Of a DNA stretch of 64,000 nucleotides, positions 23,756-37,262 are shown in pieces (position 1 is the stretch's first letter; every line of letters starts with the position of its first letter). This DNA is from Sternotherus odoratus. Lineage: Eukaryota > Chordata > Testudines > Kinosternidae. The DNA lies in NCBI GenBank assembly GCA_032164245.1, contig JAVMKO010000002.1, positions 89,107,340-89,171,339 of the forward strand. The letters run 5' to 3'. Position numbers and translations under genes: made by a program. Under the pieces are notes generated by a model. The model saw nothing but the letters and a program-made list of their open reading frames with translations. It had not been told where the DNA came from and did not search any database.

Positions 23756-24391
23756 TCTATATATATAAAAGTCAAATGGTGTATGTATGTTCCCTTACTA
23801 CTTCCACACCGTTTCAGCTAGATACTTGAAATTTGGTACCGTTATAGGCTTTAGGGTCCTAATCAGGGTAAGAATCGAAATTTTTTTAAATCTCACCTCT
23901 TACACCCCCTGGGGTGAAATTCTTTAAAGCTCATTAACATCACCTACACAGCTCACATAACATCATCTGGGCAGCAGTTTAACACATGCTGTTGTCTGTG
24001 ACATAGTTATGATGGAATAATACAGATAACCAAAGAGCTTCGTGTTGTGTAGCGCAAACATAATGAAATACACTGTTTTTTTCTTAAAAAGAACCCTATT
24101 CGTTATGCCGCGTAAAAAGCGAAAATGTATCGGAGAAACCACATCTAAATGCAAGAGAATGAAATTAACTATATGTGGCTTGCTCTAGAGTGGGCACTCC
24201 CAAAGGATTATTCATTTTTACCCCAGACAACAAAACAAAAGTTGTTTTTGATAAAGCATTACAATAGTAATTTATGGAATGTACTGATATACAATAACAA
24301 CAAAATTTGTATTAATAAAAAACATTGTAGTCTTTTTACATCCCAGTTTCCAATTACAAATAGCCCGAGCAATGCCGGGTATTTCAGCTAG
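23756..24391 (+). mobile_element. Helitron remnant with both termini
   Basis: The left end is TCTATATATATAAAAG, the typical 5'-TC Helitron start, after an A. The right end is CTAG followed by T, preceded by a small hairpin (CCCG...CGGG, 24364-24379), as Helitrons end in CTRR and insert between A and T. At 24105 an ATG opens a frame reading MPRKKRKC for 27 codons before a stop (24188), resembling the start of a Helitron Rep/helicase protein. Most of the 5-kb protein gene is deleted. Length 636 bp. Confidence 0.85.
24105..24188 (+). pseudogene. N-terminal stub of Helitron Rep/helicase
   Basis: A 27-codon frame (MPRKKRKCIGETTSKCK...) inside the Helitron. A basic MPRKKR-type opening is common in animal Helitron replicases. 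No Rep (HUH) or helicase motif survives downstream; the coding body is missing. Confidence 0.5.
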
Positions 24392-26815
24392 TACTGAATA
24401 TTGTGAACTGAGAAAATGAAACTGAGGCCTTTGAAAAACAAGCTCAGAAAGTTGGAATTCTTGATTTATGATAGAAGAAAATGTGTTGTATATTTTAAAT
24501 GAATTATCAAAGTATAGTAGATTATAATTTGAAATCTTGCTTCCAAGTATTGTGTTAAGATGAGTGGCATGTTTAGTATTTGTGGAATGTACATCTCTTG
24601 GATTGAAGAACTGCATCTTGAAAACTGGAATATATAAAGCTGGCTTTGTTCACGAATATTGTTTTATCTGGATTAATAATCCTGGCCTTCAGTTTTAGAA
24701 GACATTTGATTTGTTAAAACAGGACTGAAAAGTATGGACATGGTTTTTTAATGCTGTCTTAGTAAACTGATGGTTCTAGCTTGGTAGATAGCTTACTTCT
24801 TAAGGAAACTCTCTTCATCCAATTGATACCTTGATGCTTCTGAATGAGAAGGAAGATCATCCAAGTGGTGGAAGAAATATTTCCAGTGGACTAAAATATA
24901 TGGAACCCGTATCTCCTTGTGACTGAATTGATCATAGTGACATCTTATCAACTGTATTCTTGTATAGTAGACTATGGGGTCTGGTGTATATAACCTGATA
25001 CAATAGCAGCATTGGTTATAAACTAGAACTTTTAAAGTGTCCACATTTCCACTTGATCTTAATTTGAAATAAAGATTTATGTATTCCCATGGCATCTGAA
25101 TGCCTTCCAGAGTTTTTAAACAAACACAGAAACCAAGGAGAGTAGCATCTGCCAAATGGGGCTCCCTTTCCATGGGGAATGAGGAGAAGAAAACAGCAGG
25201 TCGTTTTTCTATACACAAGCAATGATGCTTATTTGTTTGGAAGGAATTAAAGGTTGAAGAAGTGTGTTTTCCATCTGGACTGGAATGTAGATTGGGTGTC
25301 TGGTAACTCATAGTTTCTGTGGGAGAGATTTCAGTCTGGGGGTCAGATCCCAAGAAAAATAACCTTTTCAATAGAGGTAAGCTTTATTCTGGTAAGGGAC
25401 AGCTCTCTTGTTTTGAGAAATGGAGCTGTTAAGGGCACTTGATATTCTGAAAGGTGAAGTAGGATTTTTTTGGGGTGATCTTTTCTCAGGATACTTAGGT
25501 TTTGGAAATAAGGACTGAAACCTTCTCTGGATCCTCACAGAACTCTGTGTGTAAGTGTATCACTCTGTTTTATCAGTAACGTCTTACTGAGTAAGCATGC
25601 AGCTTTATTCTGCACCAGTTTTAGATTCTCAGGGCTAATGCTTTGCCAAACAAGTTGCATTGTTGGAATTCAAATAAGAGTTGATGAAGGTGTGTATTAT
25701 CAAAGCTAAGTCATCAAAGATGGGATGTGGTCTTCTGGCTAGCTGGAGATAGTAGAAAGTGTTTCTCCTGGATGTGGCTGTACAAGAGGCCAGCGTTAAT
25801 GGGAAACAGAAGAAGTCCTAAAGTGCATACTTGTCTTGATGATCAGTGGGCATGTTTCTTCAAACAGAGGGACTTGCAATGGTGATGGTGGTGTTCTCTA
25901 AGATGTAATTCCCTCTGCTCATAGCAGAACCTCTATTTTGCTGGTATTTAACTTCAGCCAGCTTTTCCTCATCCATAGGTTTACCTTTGCCTGGCTTGGT
26001 TAACTGGGTTATATAGTCATCCCAAAATCCACACAGATTTTACCAAGCAAGAAATTTGAATATACATCTGCTGAGAAGCACTACTCTAGCCATATCATTA
26101 TTTATAAACATATTTTTAAAACTCACCTTACTTTTGCGGCTTCAGTTGTCCACCATGGTTTTGAAGTGGTGGAGTTTTGCAGGTTGGAAGACTGCATTAG
26201 ATTTGTATTGCGATGTCTGGTTCCATGTCACCTAAGCAAACTAGTCGGGAAATCCTGATTTCATTAACAACTGTACTTAAAATATATCTGAGCATTTACA
26301 GTGCACTGCAAAAAGAACCCCCCTACAGACACGCGCACACAAAATGCGGTTTCCTTGGAGGCAGAAGTAGCATCACATTTTCACTTGCATATTATATTTC
26401 CACTAGGTAAAGTGATGGTTATTTTCTAAATATAGTAAGAAGTTAGCATAATTGAAGTATTCAGGCTTCTATTCTTAAGCTCACAATATAGCTACCAAAC
26501 AGTAAAGAAGAATACAGTTTGGCTACTTTTCAATCAGGGTGGGAGGAATTGGATTTATTTATTTATTTTTAAATCTTGTTTTAACATAAGAACATGCATG
26601 TTTGTCTTTAGAGTAAGGAAGTGATCTCCTAAGATCATATACTAATGGAGAAAATTTCCTTGTTCAAAGCCTTTCTTTTTCATGCTGGAAAGTAGATTTT
26701 TGAGGGAAGCACTCCCATGATATAAATTATTGCTATAACACTACACAGCATAAGTGTGCATGTACAAATGTTCCATCACATTATTTTTGTCTTTCTCTTT
26801 CAGGAAAAGTGCAAA

Positions 26816-26923
26816 ATGTTTCAAATTCCTGTTCAAAATCTTGATAATATCAGGAAGTCTCGAAAAAAGGTGAAGGGCATTCTTGTGGATATTGGGCTTG
26901 ACAGCTGCAGGGAGTTATTGCAG
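26816..26923 (+). CDS. ADNP2: ADNP2 coding exon 2 (start codon, residues 1-36)
   Basis: The exon begins after the acceptor 'ctttctctttcag' (26803), has 12 untranslated bases, then ATG at 26816 in a good context (A at -3). It encodes 36 residues starting MFQIPVQNLDNIRK and ends at CAG|GTAAAG (26923). The MFQ(L/I)PV N-terminus is diagnostic of the ADNP/ADNP2 family. No long open frame covers it, so it is found only by splice reading. It ends in phase 0 and joins to 32146. Confidence 0.95.
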
Positions 26924-29900
26924 GTAAAGAATTGAAGTAACGTAACACAAACTGCTGAAACTTGAATTTTAAATTTCTGAAAACTCTTTCACAGTTTAGT
27001 GTCTATATATACTATTCATCTGTCTTAGACATTTATAATGTGGGTGGGTCAAGAAAGAACTGCATTCCTTACTTGGATGATTGCCAGACTCTGGCAATCA
27101 CTCTGTTATAGGCCCGGAATTAGGCGTTTCCTGCATCATAAGTTATTGAAACATTTTGATTTTTAGAAAGACATGAAATGGAGGGTACTACATACTCTTT
27201 ACTAGTAGTATTGCTTCAAATGAAAGCAGTGTTATTTAAGGAAATGTTGCTTGTTTACTACCTGAGTGCTTTCCTGTATAGGACTCTATTATTATTTATT
27301 TTTTTTTAATTAAAAATCAGCAACCAAACCACAAACCATGAACAAATGAAGACGTGAGCAAGCACAATGGGACTACTGCTCTGCCTTGGCATATCAAGAA
27401 GAAATCTCTAAAGGATGTACAAACCGTCAACATTTATAAACCAAGCAAAGAGAGACTGTAATCTGTTGTAGGGTTTTAGAAACTTGACTCAAGATCACTT
27501 TGTGGGGGTGGGGGGAATCAAACTGTTGTTCGGCAATTCAGTATTTGCATTCCACAAATTCAAGCAGTCCATCATCAAGTGCACTGAGGCTATGAAGACA
27601 AATGTGACATCATTTTATTGAGCGGACTGTCATTTTCTGGGGAAAACACGTGCAACAAGCAGAGAATCTGCACCAATAGATTAGAGGACTTAATATCAAA
27701 AAGCTGCAAATGCAATCACTTTTCAAGAACTAAATAAACTTCTAAATGGTAGCCTTGACTTGACCAGTTGTTAAATATGATCTTTCATTGCCTTTTCAGT
27801 ATACTTATGACTTTATCACCAGATGAGGATTTGCATTATTTCTGTAGTTATGACCTCCTCATAGGTGAAAGAAGACTAAAGCATCATTTTTTGGGGAATC
27901 TTGCTGTGTTTTTACAGTGATTACTATTTGAAATTGTTCATTTGACTTGCACACACAAAAGAAATGTGCTTTGGATCACTATGCGTCAGTAGTCCTGAAA
28001 TAGTGTTGACATTTGGTTATTCTAATTAAATCTTGTCTGAGGGACTTTAGCATTTGAATAAATTTGACAAAAGAGAACTTATGTATTTGTCCAGTATTTT
28101 GCATATTCCCTCTATTCTGATTGAAAATATTATATGTTCATCAGAGCCTTTCTCATTCCTAAATTCTTACAGCTAGTTCCTTTGAAGTCCAAATCTTGGT
28201 TTGATATCAATTTCTTGCTATGGAAATTATTGTAAAGTCAACTTTTGATGGCACTACAGAATAAATTGAGAGAGGATTAATGATGAAGACCCTCTTCAAA
28301 GCATAACTAGGTTTTTGACAAGCATGGTAATCATGGGGGGGGGGGAGATATGAGTGTGGGTAGAAAAAGGGCTCAGCAAATTAAGTTATTGAACTTGACA
28401 AGGCACTTTATATCCAGTTACTGATGTTTGGCTTTCTAGATAAGATATAGCTGTTTCTGTTGAGTATGGAAGGACTTCATCAACTGAGATGATGGTTTTT
28501 AGACTTCTTGGTTCAGTATTGTTCCATTGCAGCATAGTGTGACTTTTAGCAGTTGCTAAAGCATTTTGACTTGTGTTGATATTTAATAGGTGAGAAATAG
28601 CTTAGTTTCTCCATATCTAGATGAAATTTTGGACACCACTCCTCTTGGAGGGAGGAAAATCCGGTAAGCATAATCATTACCGTGATAATGTTATAGAACT
28701 GTTCCACCATGCTGAGGTAACTATGAAACAGGCCTCCTAAAAAGGTAGTTTCTAGTAAGATATAAAAATTGGCATTTGTCTCTGGAGACAAGGTACATCA
28801 GAAGGTTGATCTCTTTGTAACCAGGAAACCAAAAGGACCTGTTTGTTTGACTAACAGCTTTTACTCTCTCTCCTTTGGGAGGAAGACATGGGCCTTCTGT
28901 TCCAGATGTATGGTTGGACTTGCTGCACAACTGTATCAGGGTGGACTATATCACTTTTATTTTATTTTTGTTAAGAAAATTATTTTAAATTTGATTACTT
29001 CTAAAAAAATATTTAAAATTCAACATGAAATTGTGGTGATATATGCTAAAACCTAGATAAGTATGCTTTTTAATTTAAATGATTTTATTAGCGTAAACAG
29101 TACTTATTTGCTCCCAAATTTTTAAAGAAAGTGAAAACAGTAAGCAGGAGGAAGTCCCTTACTAAGCACATGGAACCAGAGCTCCTAGAAGTGCTAAACT
29201 GGCTTTTTGATAGTAGCCTTTTCTATAGGGTTCAGAGAGAATATTTTCTTCCTTTCACTTTATCTAACTGTTCGCTTCAAAGGCTAGTTCATCCAAAGTT
29301 AAGGAACCAACTAGGAGTAGAAAAAGCAGGGAAGTTGGCTTGCTTCTTCAAATCTATGAAAAAAACTAGGTTTGAGAGGATGAGATCTACTAGTTTTAAA
29401 ATCTTGAAGGACATAGTGACCAGAAACAATCTGCTCAATTTTACAAACTACAGATATAGTTTGCTTAATAAATTGATTACTTCTAAGAGCAAAACATGTT
29501 ATTTTTTTCCCATTCTGTATCCATACTAAAGGTAGTTTTATGTAATTAACTAGAATTAATTTAAAAGGACTTTTTTCACCCAAATAGAACTTGCCACAGA
29601 TCATGTTTTTAAGAAATCCAGTGAATGAGAAATGCATCATTCATCATATTTCGAACATAATAAATTAATGTGAAAATTAAATCTGAATATATGTATGTTA
29701 AGATAAATAATTGCTTAAATAAATGTATATAGATGTATTATGTCGTCCTGCTTAGCAGGAAGTAGTACCAAATTTAGTTTCAACTTATCATTTTAATGGT
29801 TCCCAATCAATGTGAATCAGATTGGCTTTAGAAAAACAACTTAAAAATACCAATGCAAAACCAGATTAAAATCAATTATTTAAATCATTTCCTGCTTTTA

Positions 29901-32145
29901 ATCACTTTTATTTAAATCAGTGTACCCTGAAAAATACTATGGTAAGTGCACCTAGAGTATGATGTCCTGGATGTATTGTTAACTTATTCTAACTCTTCTC
30001 CAACTAGTTAGGGTCTGTAATAAGTATTAAAACTTAAAGCAGAAGTCAACATTCAAGATTTTTGAGCCTAAGGCCCTTCTGGTAATTGCTTTTTATAAAT
30101 GAGGGAGTGTTTTTCATTAATGAGGTACATCGGTGTAGAAAGCAAATACTGGAAAAAGTTGCACAAATTCAAGGAGAACTTGACATTTCTTGGATCCTTT
30201 TATAACTCATTACACCAGGCTATGTAGATTCCACAAATACAAGTGCTGAGCTAGCAAAATGTTAGGTCAATAAGTGTCTGACAAGCTTTTCCACTTTCTT
30301 ATTCAAGTAATTTTGGGGAGGAAAAAATGGGAGACCGCAGGGTTTCTTATGCTAAGTCTTTTATCTTAAGATGCTGTATACAGGGATCATGGGCTTTGGT
30401 GGGAAGCTCTTGAGGAATTTTAAATATCAGCTTTAAAATTTCTAGAGGGATTGGCAGGGAGGGGCAGGAGCTGTTCTAGAATCTTTCCACCGGAGGAATT
30501 TTGCAGCTTTCCCAAATGAAGGAGAGCATTCTTTGTTTATCTCTTCTAGGTTTTGAGCCACATCTCTGGTTTTTAATTGCTCTTTTGATTTCTCGTGAAT
30601 TATTTCCACTCTCTCTGGATTTCTTATTTTGATGCCCTGTTGTAGTTTTTCCTTTTTTGAGACCTCGCTGACAAGACAGATCTTTGCACCAGAAACTCTC
30701 ACTGTGGTGTGAGTTTGAGGATTATAATTCTAAAGCTGCCTTTTGGCTTTCCTTTAATTTATAGAGCAATTGGGGTAGCTGGAGGCCTGCAAAGCAGACC
30801 ATTTGAGTGGCCTTTTTATCTTTGTGTCTTTGTCCATGTTGGAAATCTACAGTAAACAGTTTACAGCTTAAGAAGAATCACTTTAGTAGCAGCTGCTTGA
30901 AATCAAGGCAGACCAAAAACCTCAGGATGGGCCCTTTTGACATCACCAAAGGGGAGAAGTATGTACAAAAAAAAAATTCTGTGGCCATAGGCATTTGTCT
31001 GATTAAGTGTCAAAGCAGAAAACACTTGTCTGAAGTGGATGCTCTGCAAAGCGGTACCTGGAGATAGATATAGATAGATATTAATGGCATAGTTGTTCAC
31101 TTTATTTTTATTTTTAATATGCTCTTTCATAAAGTAAATATTTAATACCATGGGCTTAAGCACAAATTTCTAAAACTTATTCTGGTACTAGTTTTCTGGT
31201 ACTTTTTGAATGTCAAACTGGCATGTGGGATTGGTGGATAACTTCCTCTGTACCAAAGTCTAGTGGTATATTAACTATAGTTGTCATGTGGCAGAAGCTG
31301 CAAAAGAAGGATTGGTGTGTTGAGGTTTGGGTAAAAGATGGCGATGGGTGGTGAGGGGCAAGAGTTGAACCTTTGGATGTGGAGAACAAGAGACAAATGT
31401 AAATTTAGAGGATGGGGTGAACTAGTTTTGGAGTGGAGGATTCTAAAGGAATCAATGCCAAATGCATTTCAATGAGGTAGGTTGTTCTTAATCTCAGCTA
31501 CAAAAATCGCCAGCAGAATGAAAGAGTAATGTTCCTTGCAGACACAATAATACATGTTCTCACAGCATGAAGGACACCTAGTGCTTTATTTCAGGACACT
31601 AGTTCCCGAATGCAAGGTCTTTGCAGATAAAGTGATAAAGATGCTTTGCTGAAAAGTAAAAAGACTGAGGTCTGTTTGCAAAATGACTTCTGGAGCTGAG
31701 GAGATGGAAATGAGGTCATGGAAAAGGAGGGGAGTAGAGGCAAATGCTGAAGTGAAGTGGATTAAAGGAAAAAGGGAGTTTGTTCCTTAAAAGATCCCTG
31801 ACCTTGGATAGAAGCAAATGGAATACAGAGTAGCCCCCAAATCATTCTGAACACTTAGGATTCTCTTCTTTAAATATTTTGTTTATATTAAATAACCTGA
31901 GGTGGTAGTTCGATTAAAAATAACCTAATAAGAAATAAATAAGGTCATTTTGAAACATAGGACCCTATTTTTTGGAATTTGAAGTTGAAGTGCACAGTAT
32001 TGAGTTTTGGCAACCTAGACTTTTTTTTTTCCAATCGATTTATTATAATTTGAAGTTTTCCCCATTTCAAATACATATTTTGTACATGCAATCCATTTTG
32101 TAAATAAATTGTGTGTGTATATAATTATTTTTCCCTTTCTTTTAG
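26924..32145 (+). other. ADNP2: ADNP2 intron 2
   Basis: About 5.2 kb. It contains the large element at 28937-29929; elsewhere only A+T-rich sequence, with a short G run near 28336 and a GATA-type microsatellite near 31065. No other exon is recognised. Confidence 0.85.
28937..29929. mobile_element. DNA element with CAGGGTGGA...ACCCTG ends
   Basis: The left end CAGGGTGGACTATATCACTT and right end 'atttaaatcagtgtaccctg' are imperfect inverted complements, with A+T-rich subterminal 'ttattttattttt' and 'ttttatttaaatca'. This ending (gatttaaatca...ccctg) is familiar from a turtle DNA transposon family, probably hAT. A 132-codon plus-strand frame (29131-29529) lies inside but I recognise no domain in it. 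Another left-end scrap is at about 26537-26590. Confidence 0.55.
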
Positions 32146-32235
32146 AATCTAAAAGGTTATTATCCAGGAGAAAAATATTTTTTCAACACTTCATGGAGTG
32201 ATGTGTCTCCTTGGGAGTCTGTGGGCAAAAGGAAG
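32146..32235 (+). CDS. ADNP2: ADNP2 coding exon 3 (residues 37-66)
   Basis: Ninety bases between the acceptor TTTTAG (32145) and donor AAG|GTATGC (32235/32236). The 30 residues include PGEKYFFNTSWSDVSPW, the conserved linker between the ADNP-family N-terminus and the first zinc finger. Phase 0 at both ends. Too short for open-frame searches. Confidence 0.95.
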
Positions 32236-35200
32236 GTATGCATGCTTTCATCAGGTGGTCTGAGCAATTAAATTAAATGTTGTGGCAAGGGATGGGATGA
32301 GGTTGGGATTCAGATGAAGTCCTAAAGAGAGTGCAATACTCGTACATAGGATGAAAGGAGGTGATTTCCTGGCTTCAAATATTCCTCTTTTCCATAATAA
32401 TGAAAGCCTACAGAATTTCTGCAGAAAAGCCTCTTTAAGGGGAATTGTAAATTTGCTAAGGACCAGATTTTGAATGTCCCTACACTAATGCACAAAGTGG
32501 GGGCAATACAGGAGCCTGACCCACCCCTGTTTCACTCCTTAGGTTATCCAGATACAAAGTCTGGTACTGGCTAATGACATTAGCCACTACAAAAGGATAG
32601 GGAGGAGGGAGAGGCCTAACCACGCTGTATCCTACGAAGCGAATATTGTAGTAGGGGAGTCCAGTCTGGGGTGCCCTCCTGCATCAAGCCACAGCATACC
32701 CAATGCACCAACCTCAGTTACCTTCCTTCAGAGTCCCCAGTATCTCTACATAAGCTTTCTTGTCTCATGACTATCCCTCCTTGGAGCTTATGTTTATTAC
32801 AACAATGTGGCCAAATAGTCCCCACCCTTTGTGTCTAGTTATCCAGACAAAGGGAACTCCTTGCAAAGGGAACTGTGGAAGGTAGACAGGGATGACATAA
32901 CAGGAGTCCTGAAACCTAGTCCATTTATCACCTCCATGCATGCAGTCCTTAAAATCCCACTTGTTCAGTCAACATAGCACATACCACAGTCTGATGTCTT
33001 CCACCACACCTGGTTTCTTCCTCTCCTGGGTATTGCTTCAACATCTCTCATGACTCTTCAGCCACCTCTGGCCTTAAGGCTTTAGATCTCTGGCTCTGAG
33101 AGCTAAGAGGCATCTCCTTTCCTGTTAGCTTTCAGCCCTCTCTAGCCTTCTCTGTTTCAGGAAGGTCTGTGGACTAGCCCCTTCTCTGGCTTCCTAGCCC
33201 TCATCCATTTTCAGCTTCCCAACACTTGGCTCAGGAATGTAGGGGGTGAAAAGGAGAGCCACAGGTACTCCTCCCTCCATAATGAATGCTACTCTTCTTC
33301 TCAGAAATGGACTGTTAAGGATGCTTCATGTGTTACTATGTGAATTGCTTTGTGGCACGCTTTCATTATGCTTAAAGTTTATTGTACTACATAGCATCTG
33401 TGGGAAAACTCTGTAGTCACCTTTTTTTGGAATGCTCAACACATCTGTGACTATGGTCCTGATGATCTGTACTATTTGTGATTTAATAGAAAATATAGGT
33501 GGTTTACATCTTACAAGTTTTGTGAAACTCCAAATCAGTTTGTGGACCACTGAATAAATAGTAATTTTAAAGAAATATAGCCTGAGCAGGGTATTTTTTT
33601 AAGTAAAAATATATATTAAAAAATAATGGCTTAATACTTCTGCAAGAGTTGCTAATTGAAAATGAACAGAAATGTGGTTTATGTTTTTTAATTGGGATAT
33701 GTGGACTAATAATATAAACTTTATTTCCTCCACATATTGAACAGAGAGATGACCATCAAAAACTCCTACATACAGCTTGGAGTTAGATTTGATGCAGGGA
33801 AGTAGAATTGCTGAGAAGTTAGTATTAACGTGGGAACAAGTTCTTGTCTGCATCTGACTGAATCTTTGTGAATTAGCTAGAATTTGTAAGGAGTCCCTCC
33901 CAGAAGCAGTTTCCTAGTTGTCTGACACCTCTTTAAGTCAACAAGAGAGATTACAGGACTGTGTCACTGAAAGGGTTATCATATTCTTTTTGGTTCCTGA
34001 ACATTTTTCCTCTCTTCCTTCCCTCTCTATCCCCTTGTAGGAGACTGGTTGTGCCTCTTTGTGCAAATACCAGAGGTAGTTCAGATTTACCTGAAGCCTC
34101 TAGGGTTTGATCCCACTATTTCTACCTGTATGCTAGATTCTTTGCATCTTGCAGTGCAAACAGAGCTGTAATTCAGGGCCCCTACCTTATTTATTAGCAA
34201 TCTCGCTTTTTATAGTTTTGTTTTTTGGTGATGGCAGCAAGCAAAATCTCCCTCAGGGAACCACATTTTCTGGGCTCTGTTCCCTGAATGGGATCACCTC
34301 TCTCACAACAACTCCTTTAATTGGCCAGAAAATGTAATGACAGAGGGCAAGAAGCAAATACGTATGCCTGGTTTTTGTCTTCAGCAAGTTTTAGCTCTTA
34401 TCAAAGAAGGATTACTATGTTTGAACATAACCCTGAGCCAGAAAAATAGGAAATGTTCTTTCTTAGCGGACATGTTTTGAAACAGGGAAGACATGGTGGT
34501 CATCAAGAAAATCCAGATAGAAAAAGGATGAACAAACTAAATGTAAGGGAGAAATCTCCCATTCAGAGTCAAGGTATATTTTGCCATCCCTCTGCATTCC
34601 TCCCTAAAACATTAGGAGAAATACAGCTGCCCATTCCAGTCAAATCCAAAAACTACAAACCTCCTGCATGGGCTGGAGCGCCTTTCATTCTTACTCTCAA
34701 CAAAGGTGTCAGTAAAGAGGTTAACTTTATTCTGGGGTAGAACTTGAACCCACAGATACCAAGGTGTGGAAACCAAATCTCCTTCCAGTTGAAATAGTCA
34801 GCATATCTGCAGCTGTATCTCCATCTGTCCAGAAATATGACTGAAAGTAGGATACTCGCCTACCCAAGTGAATACATCCAATCAACTTCAGTTGGGTAGC
34901 TTTCCATTTTTCAAACTGGAGATGGAGCTCTAGGGACTGCCACGTGGATATCAAGTTCCTCCATGTCTCTTTTGTTAAACTCTCTTCAACTGTGATAGAC
35001 CTTGAGAAGCATTCAGTTATCCGGAGATTGCACACCACCTACAGTTGAGAGCAGTCGTGTCCTTTAGGGGGTTCAGGCCGTTACTCCCTAATTATCATAG
35101 TTTAGATTGAAAAAATGTTTAGACCATCGTAGATATCAAGAAGCTGAACAGGTTAATGAAGAGAATTTATATTAATAATAGAGACTTTAGCTTCTACTAT

Positions 35201-35570
35201 CACTGCAATCTCTTCAGGAGACCTACTGACATTGGTGGAACTGGAAACTTATTTGCATATTCCCATAGGCCCTGTCCTTGATAATTCTCAAGTTTGCCTT
35301 TGGAAATCGCCACTATTAATACAAAATATTTATCTTTGCCCTCCACTTTGCTTGAGATAGTCAGTGAAGGAATTGCTATTGATCATAAGTAGGCTAAGGG
35401 GCTCTAGGAATTCACTGATTCTTGTTTTTAGGTAACATACTCATCAGAACCTCTTCCCTAAGGATCTTACAGTGAACAGTTTGGGACATTTTCCATGCTT
35501 CAGGCACAAAGTTTTATAATAAATCCAAAGAAGAGTTCACTGGTCTTCTGGGAGCATTGTCTACCTAGGA

Positions 35571-35688
35571 CAGTGATTTTTCAACCTGTGGTCCATGGAC
35601 CTTGGGGACCCACAGACTAAGATTTACGAAGGAGTTATGCACTGCCATTTGACATTTTTTGGGGGTCCGCAAATGAAGAAAACCACTG
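35571..35688. mobile_element. Small hAT MITE
   Basis: Left CAGTGATTTTTCAACCTG and right 'gaagaaaaccactg' are inverted complements with a few changes, and 'ggtccatggaccttgggga' / 'tttgggggtccgcaaatga' are typical internal sequence of this turtle family. Flanking octamers ACCTAGGA and GTCTGGGA are a decayed target duplication. Confidence 0.8.
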
Positions 35689-36258
35689 GTCTGGGAGATG
35701 GGAACACAAGGAGAGCCGTGGTCTTTGGGACACACAGCAGGCACTGATCTCCACAGTAGTTGTATTACCATATGTACTCCACTCATCTTTCCTTGCAATT
35801 GCTGGGCCTAATGTCTCTAGCTGCCTGCATAGAGATCATCCCGTGGATGAATATACAGATGAGATTTCTCGTTCAAGTTTGAAATAATTCCCAGCAAAAA
35901 ATGCACACAAATAGGAAAATATCTTCCCCACTAACTTACTCCCTCTGTGGAAGTAGGAAGCCCTCACAGTGAGTTCCTTCCCTCAGTCTGTATTTTAAGG
36001 TCTGATTGAAAACACAGGTTAAGGAGCCCACTTGGATTATGTGGGTGAGGTTGGCTTCAAAGCACCAATCTAGAAATAAGTGCCCCCACGTGCCTTCAGA
36101 ATTTCAGGTTCAACTGAGGCAAGAGCATGTTGTCCCATCAGACAACACAACCACATAAGATGTTGAGGGGGACATATGGTTCAAATCAAAACACATATAA
36201 ACCTTGCAGATCCTACCATGGGTGCAATATTACATAACCTCCATCAGGGTAAACCAAA

Positions 36259-36660
36259 TACAGTAGAACCTTAGAGTTATGAACGCCTTGGGAATGAAGG
36301 TTGTTCGTAACTCTAAAATATTTGTAACTGAACACAACGTAGTGGTGGTTCAAAAGTTTACAGCTGAACATTGACTTAATACAACTTTGAAACCATACTA
36401 TGCAGAAGAAAAATGCTGCTTTTAACTTATCTTAATTTAAATGAATCAAGCACAGAAATAATTTTCTTTCCTTGTCAAATCTTTACTTAAAAAAAAGAGG
36501 AAAAATTTTAAAAGTTTAACATAGTATTGTGTCGTATTTGCTTTTTGGGGGGAAGGGAGTTCTCTGCTGCTTCCTGACTGTGTACTTCCAGTTCCAAATG
36601 AGGTGTGTGGTTGACTTGTCAGTTCATAATTCTGGTGTTTGTAAGTGAGATTCTACTGTA
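36259..36660. mobile_element. Pogo/Tigger-like MITE
   Basis: TA-CAGTAGAACCTTAGAGTTA at the left faces 'gtgagattctactg'-TA at the right. The CAGTAGAA start with TA duplication is the Tigger/pogo hallmark. No transposase frame remains. Confidence 0.85.
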
Positions 36661-37089
36661 AAAGGATCCTAGAATACAAAAGCAGATTAGTTAGCCAATC
36701 TGTAGATAGAAAATTGAGTGGGTTCTGAATCAAGAAATTTTTCATCTGATAAGACTATCAGATTTATTCACGTGCAGGCAAAATACAAAAACAAGGCCCC
36801 TTCTTCATCGGAGATCATTGGGAGCAGATGCCATGGCCTACAGATGAGCAAATCTTTTTTTTTATACCTGAGCCCACTTGCCATGTTCCATGGCAGCCTG
36901 CTCTGGCAAAAAGGATATTGACTGACACAGAATATAGGTGCAAAGCTGCCCCGGTCCAAAATTTTTAAAGCCCTACGGGTTCAATCTTCATTCATTTCTA
37001 GGATGGTGCTTGGCAGAAAGTTGCTGCAAGCAGTAGTCCCAGCAAAGATTCATAGGTTGTTTTTTTTTTTTTTTTTTTTTAAATTTAAT

Positions 37090-37262
37090 TCTGGAATGGA
37101 CCATTAGATCATCTAGCTGAACTCCTGTGTAACACAGACAATATAATTTCACTCCTGTATTGAGCTGAATAACCGGTTTGACTACAGCAAATCTTATAGA
37201 AAGGCATCCAGTCTTGATCTGAAGACCTCAAGAGACTTTTTTCCAATGATTAATCATCCTCA
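37090..37262 (-). mobile_element. CR1 LINE 3' fragment
   Basis: Forward-strand 'ggaccattagatcatctag', 'cctgtgtaacacagaca' and 'cagtcttgatctgaagac' are the reverse complement of the untranslated 3' region of CR1 LINEs. Strongly 5'-truncated, as is usual. Confidence 0.7.

Larger units (their letters stand above)
19013..26803 (+). other. ADNP2: ADNP2 intron 1 (probable)
   Basis: Runs from the donor in the CpG island to the acceptor 'ctttctctttcag' at 26803. It holds the palindromic MITE (20580), the Penelope fragment (22798), the Helitron (23756), a poly-T run at about 21797-21816 and a left-end scrap of the 28937 element family near 26537. The remainder (19,020-20,570; 20,770-22,790; 24,400-26,530) shows no gene or element that I recognise. 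Confidence 0.6.

Noticed and set aside
29131..29529. Host gene of 132 codons
   Set aside because: Lies inside an element with inverted ends in an intron and matches no host family known to me.
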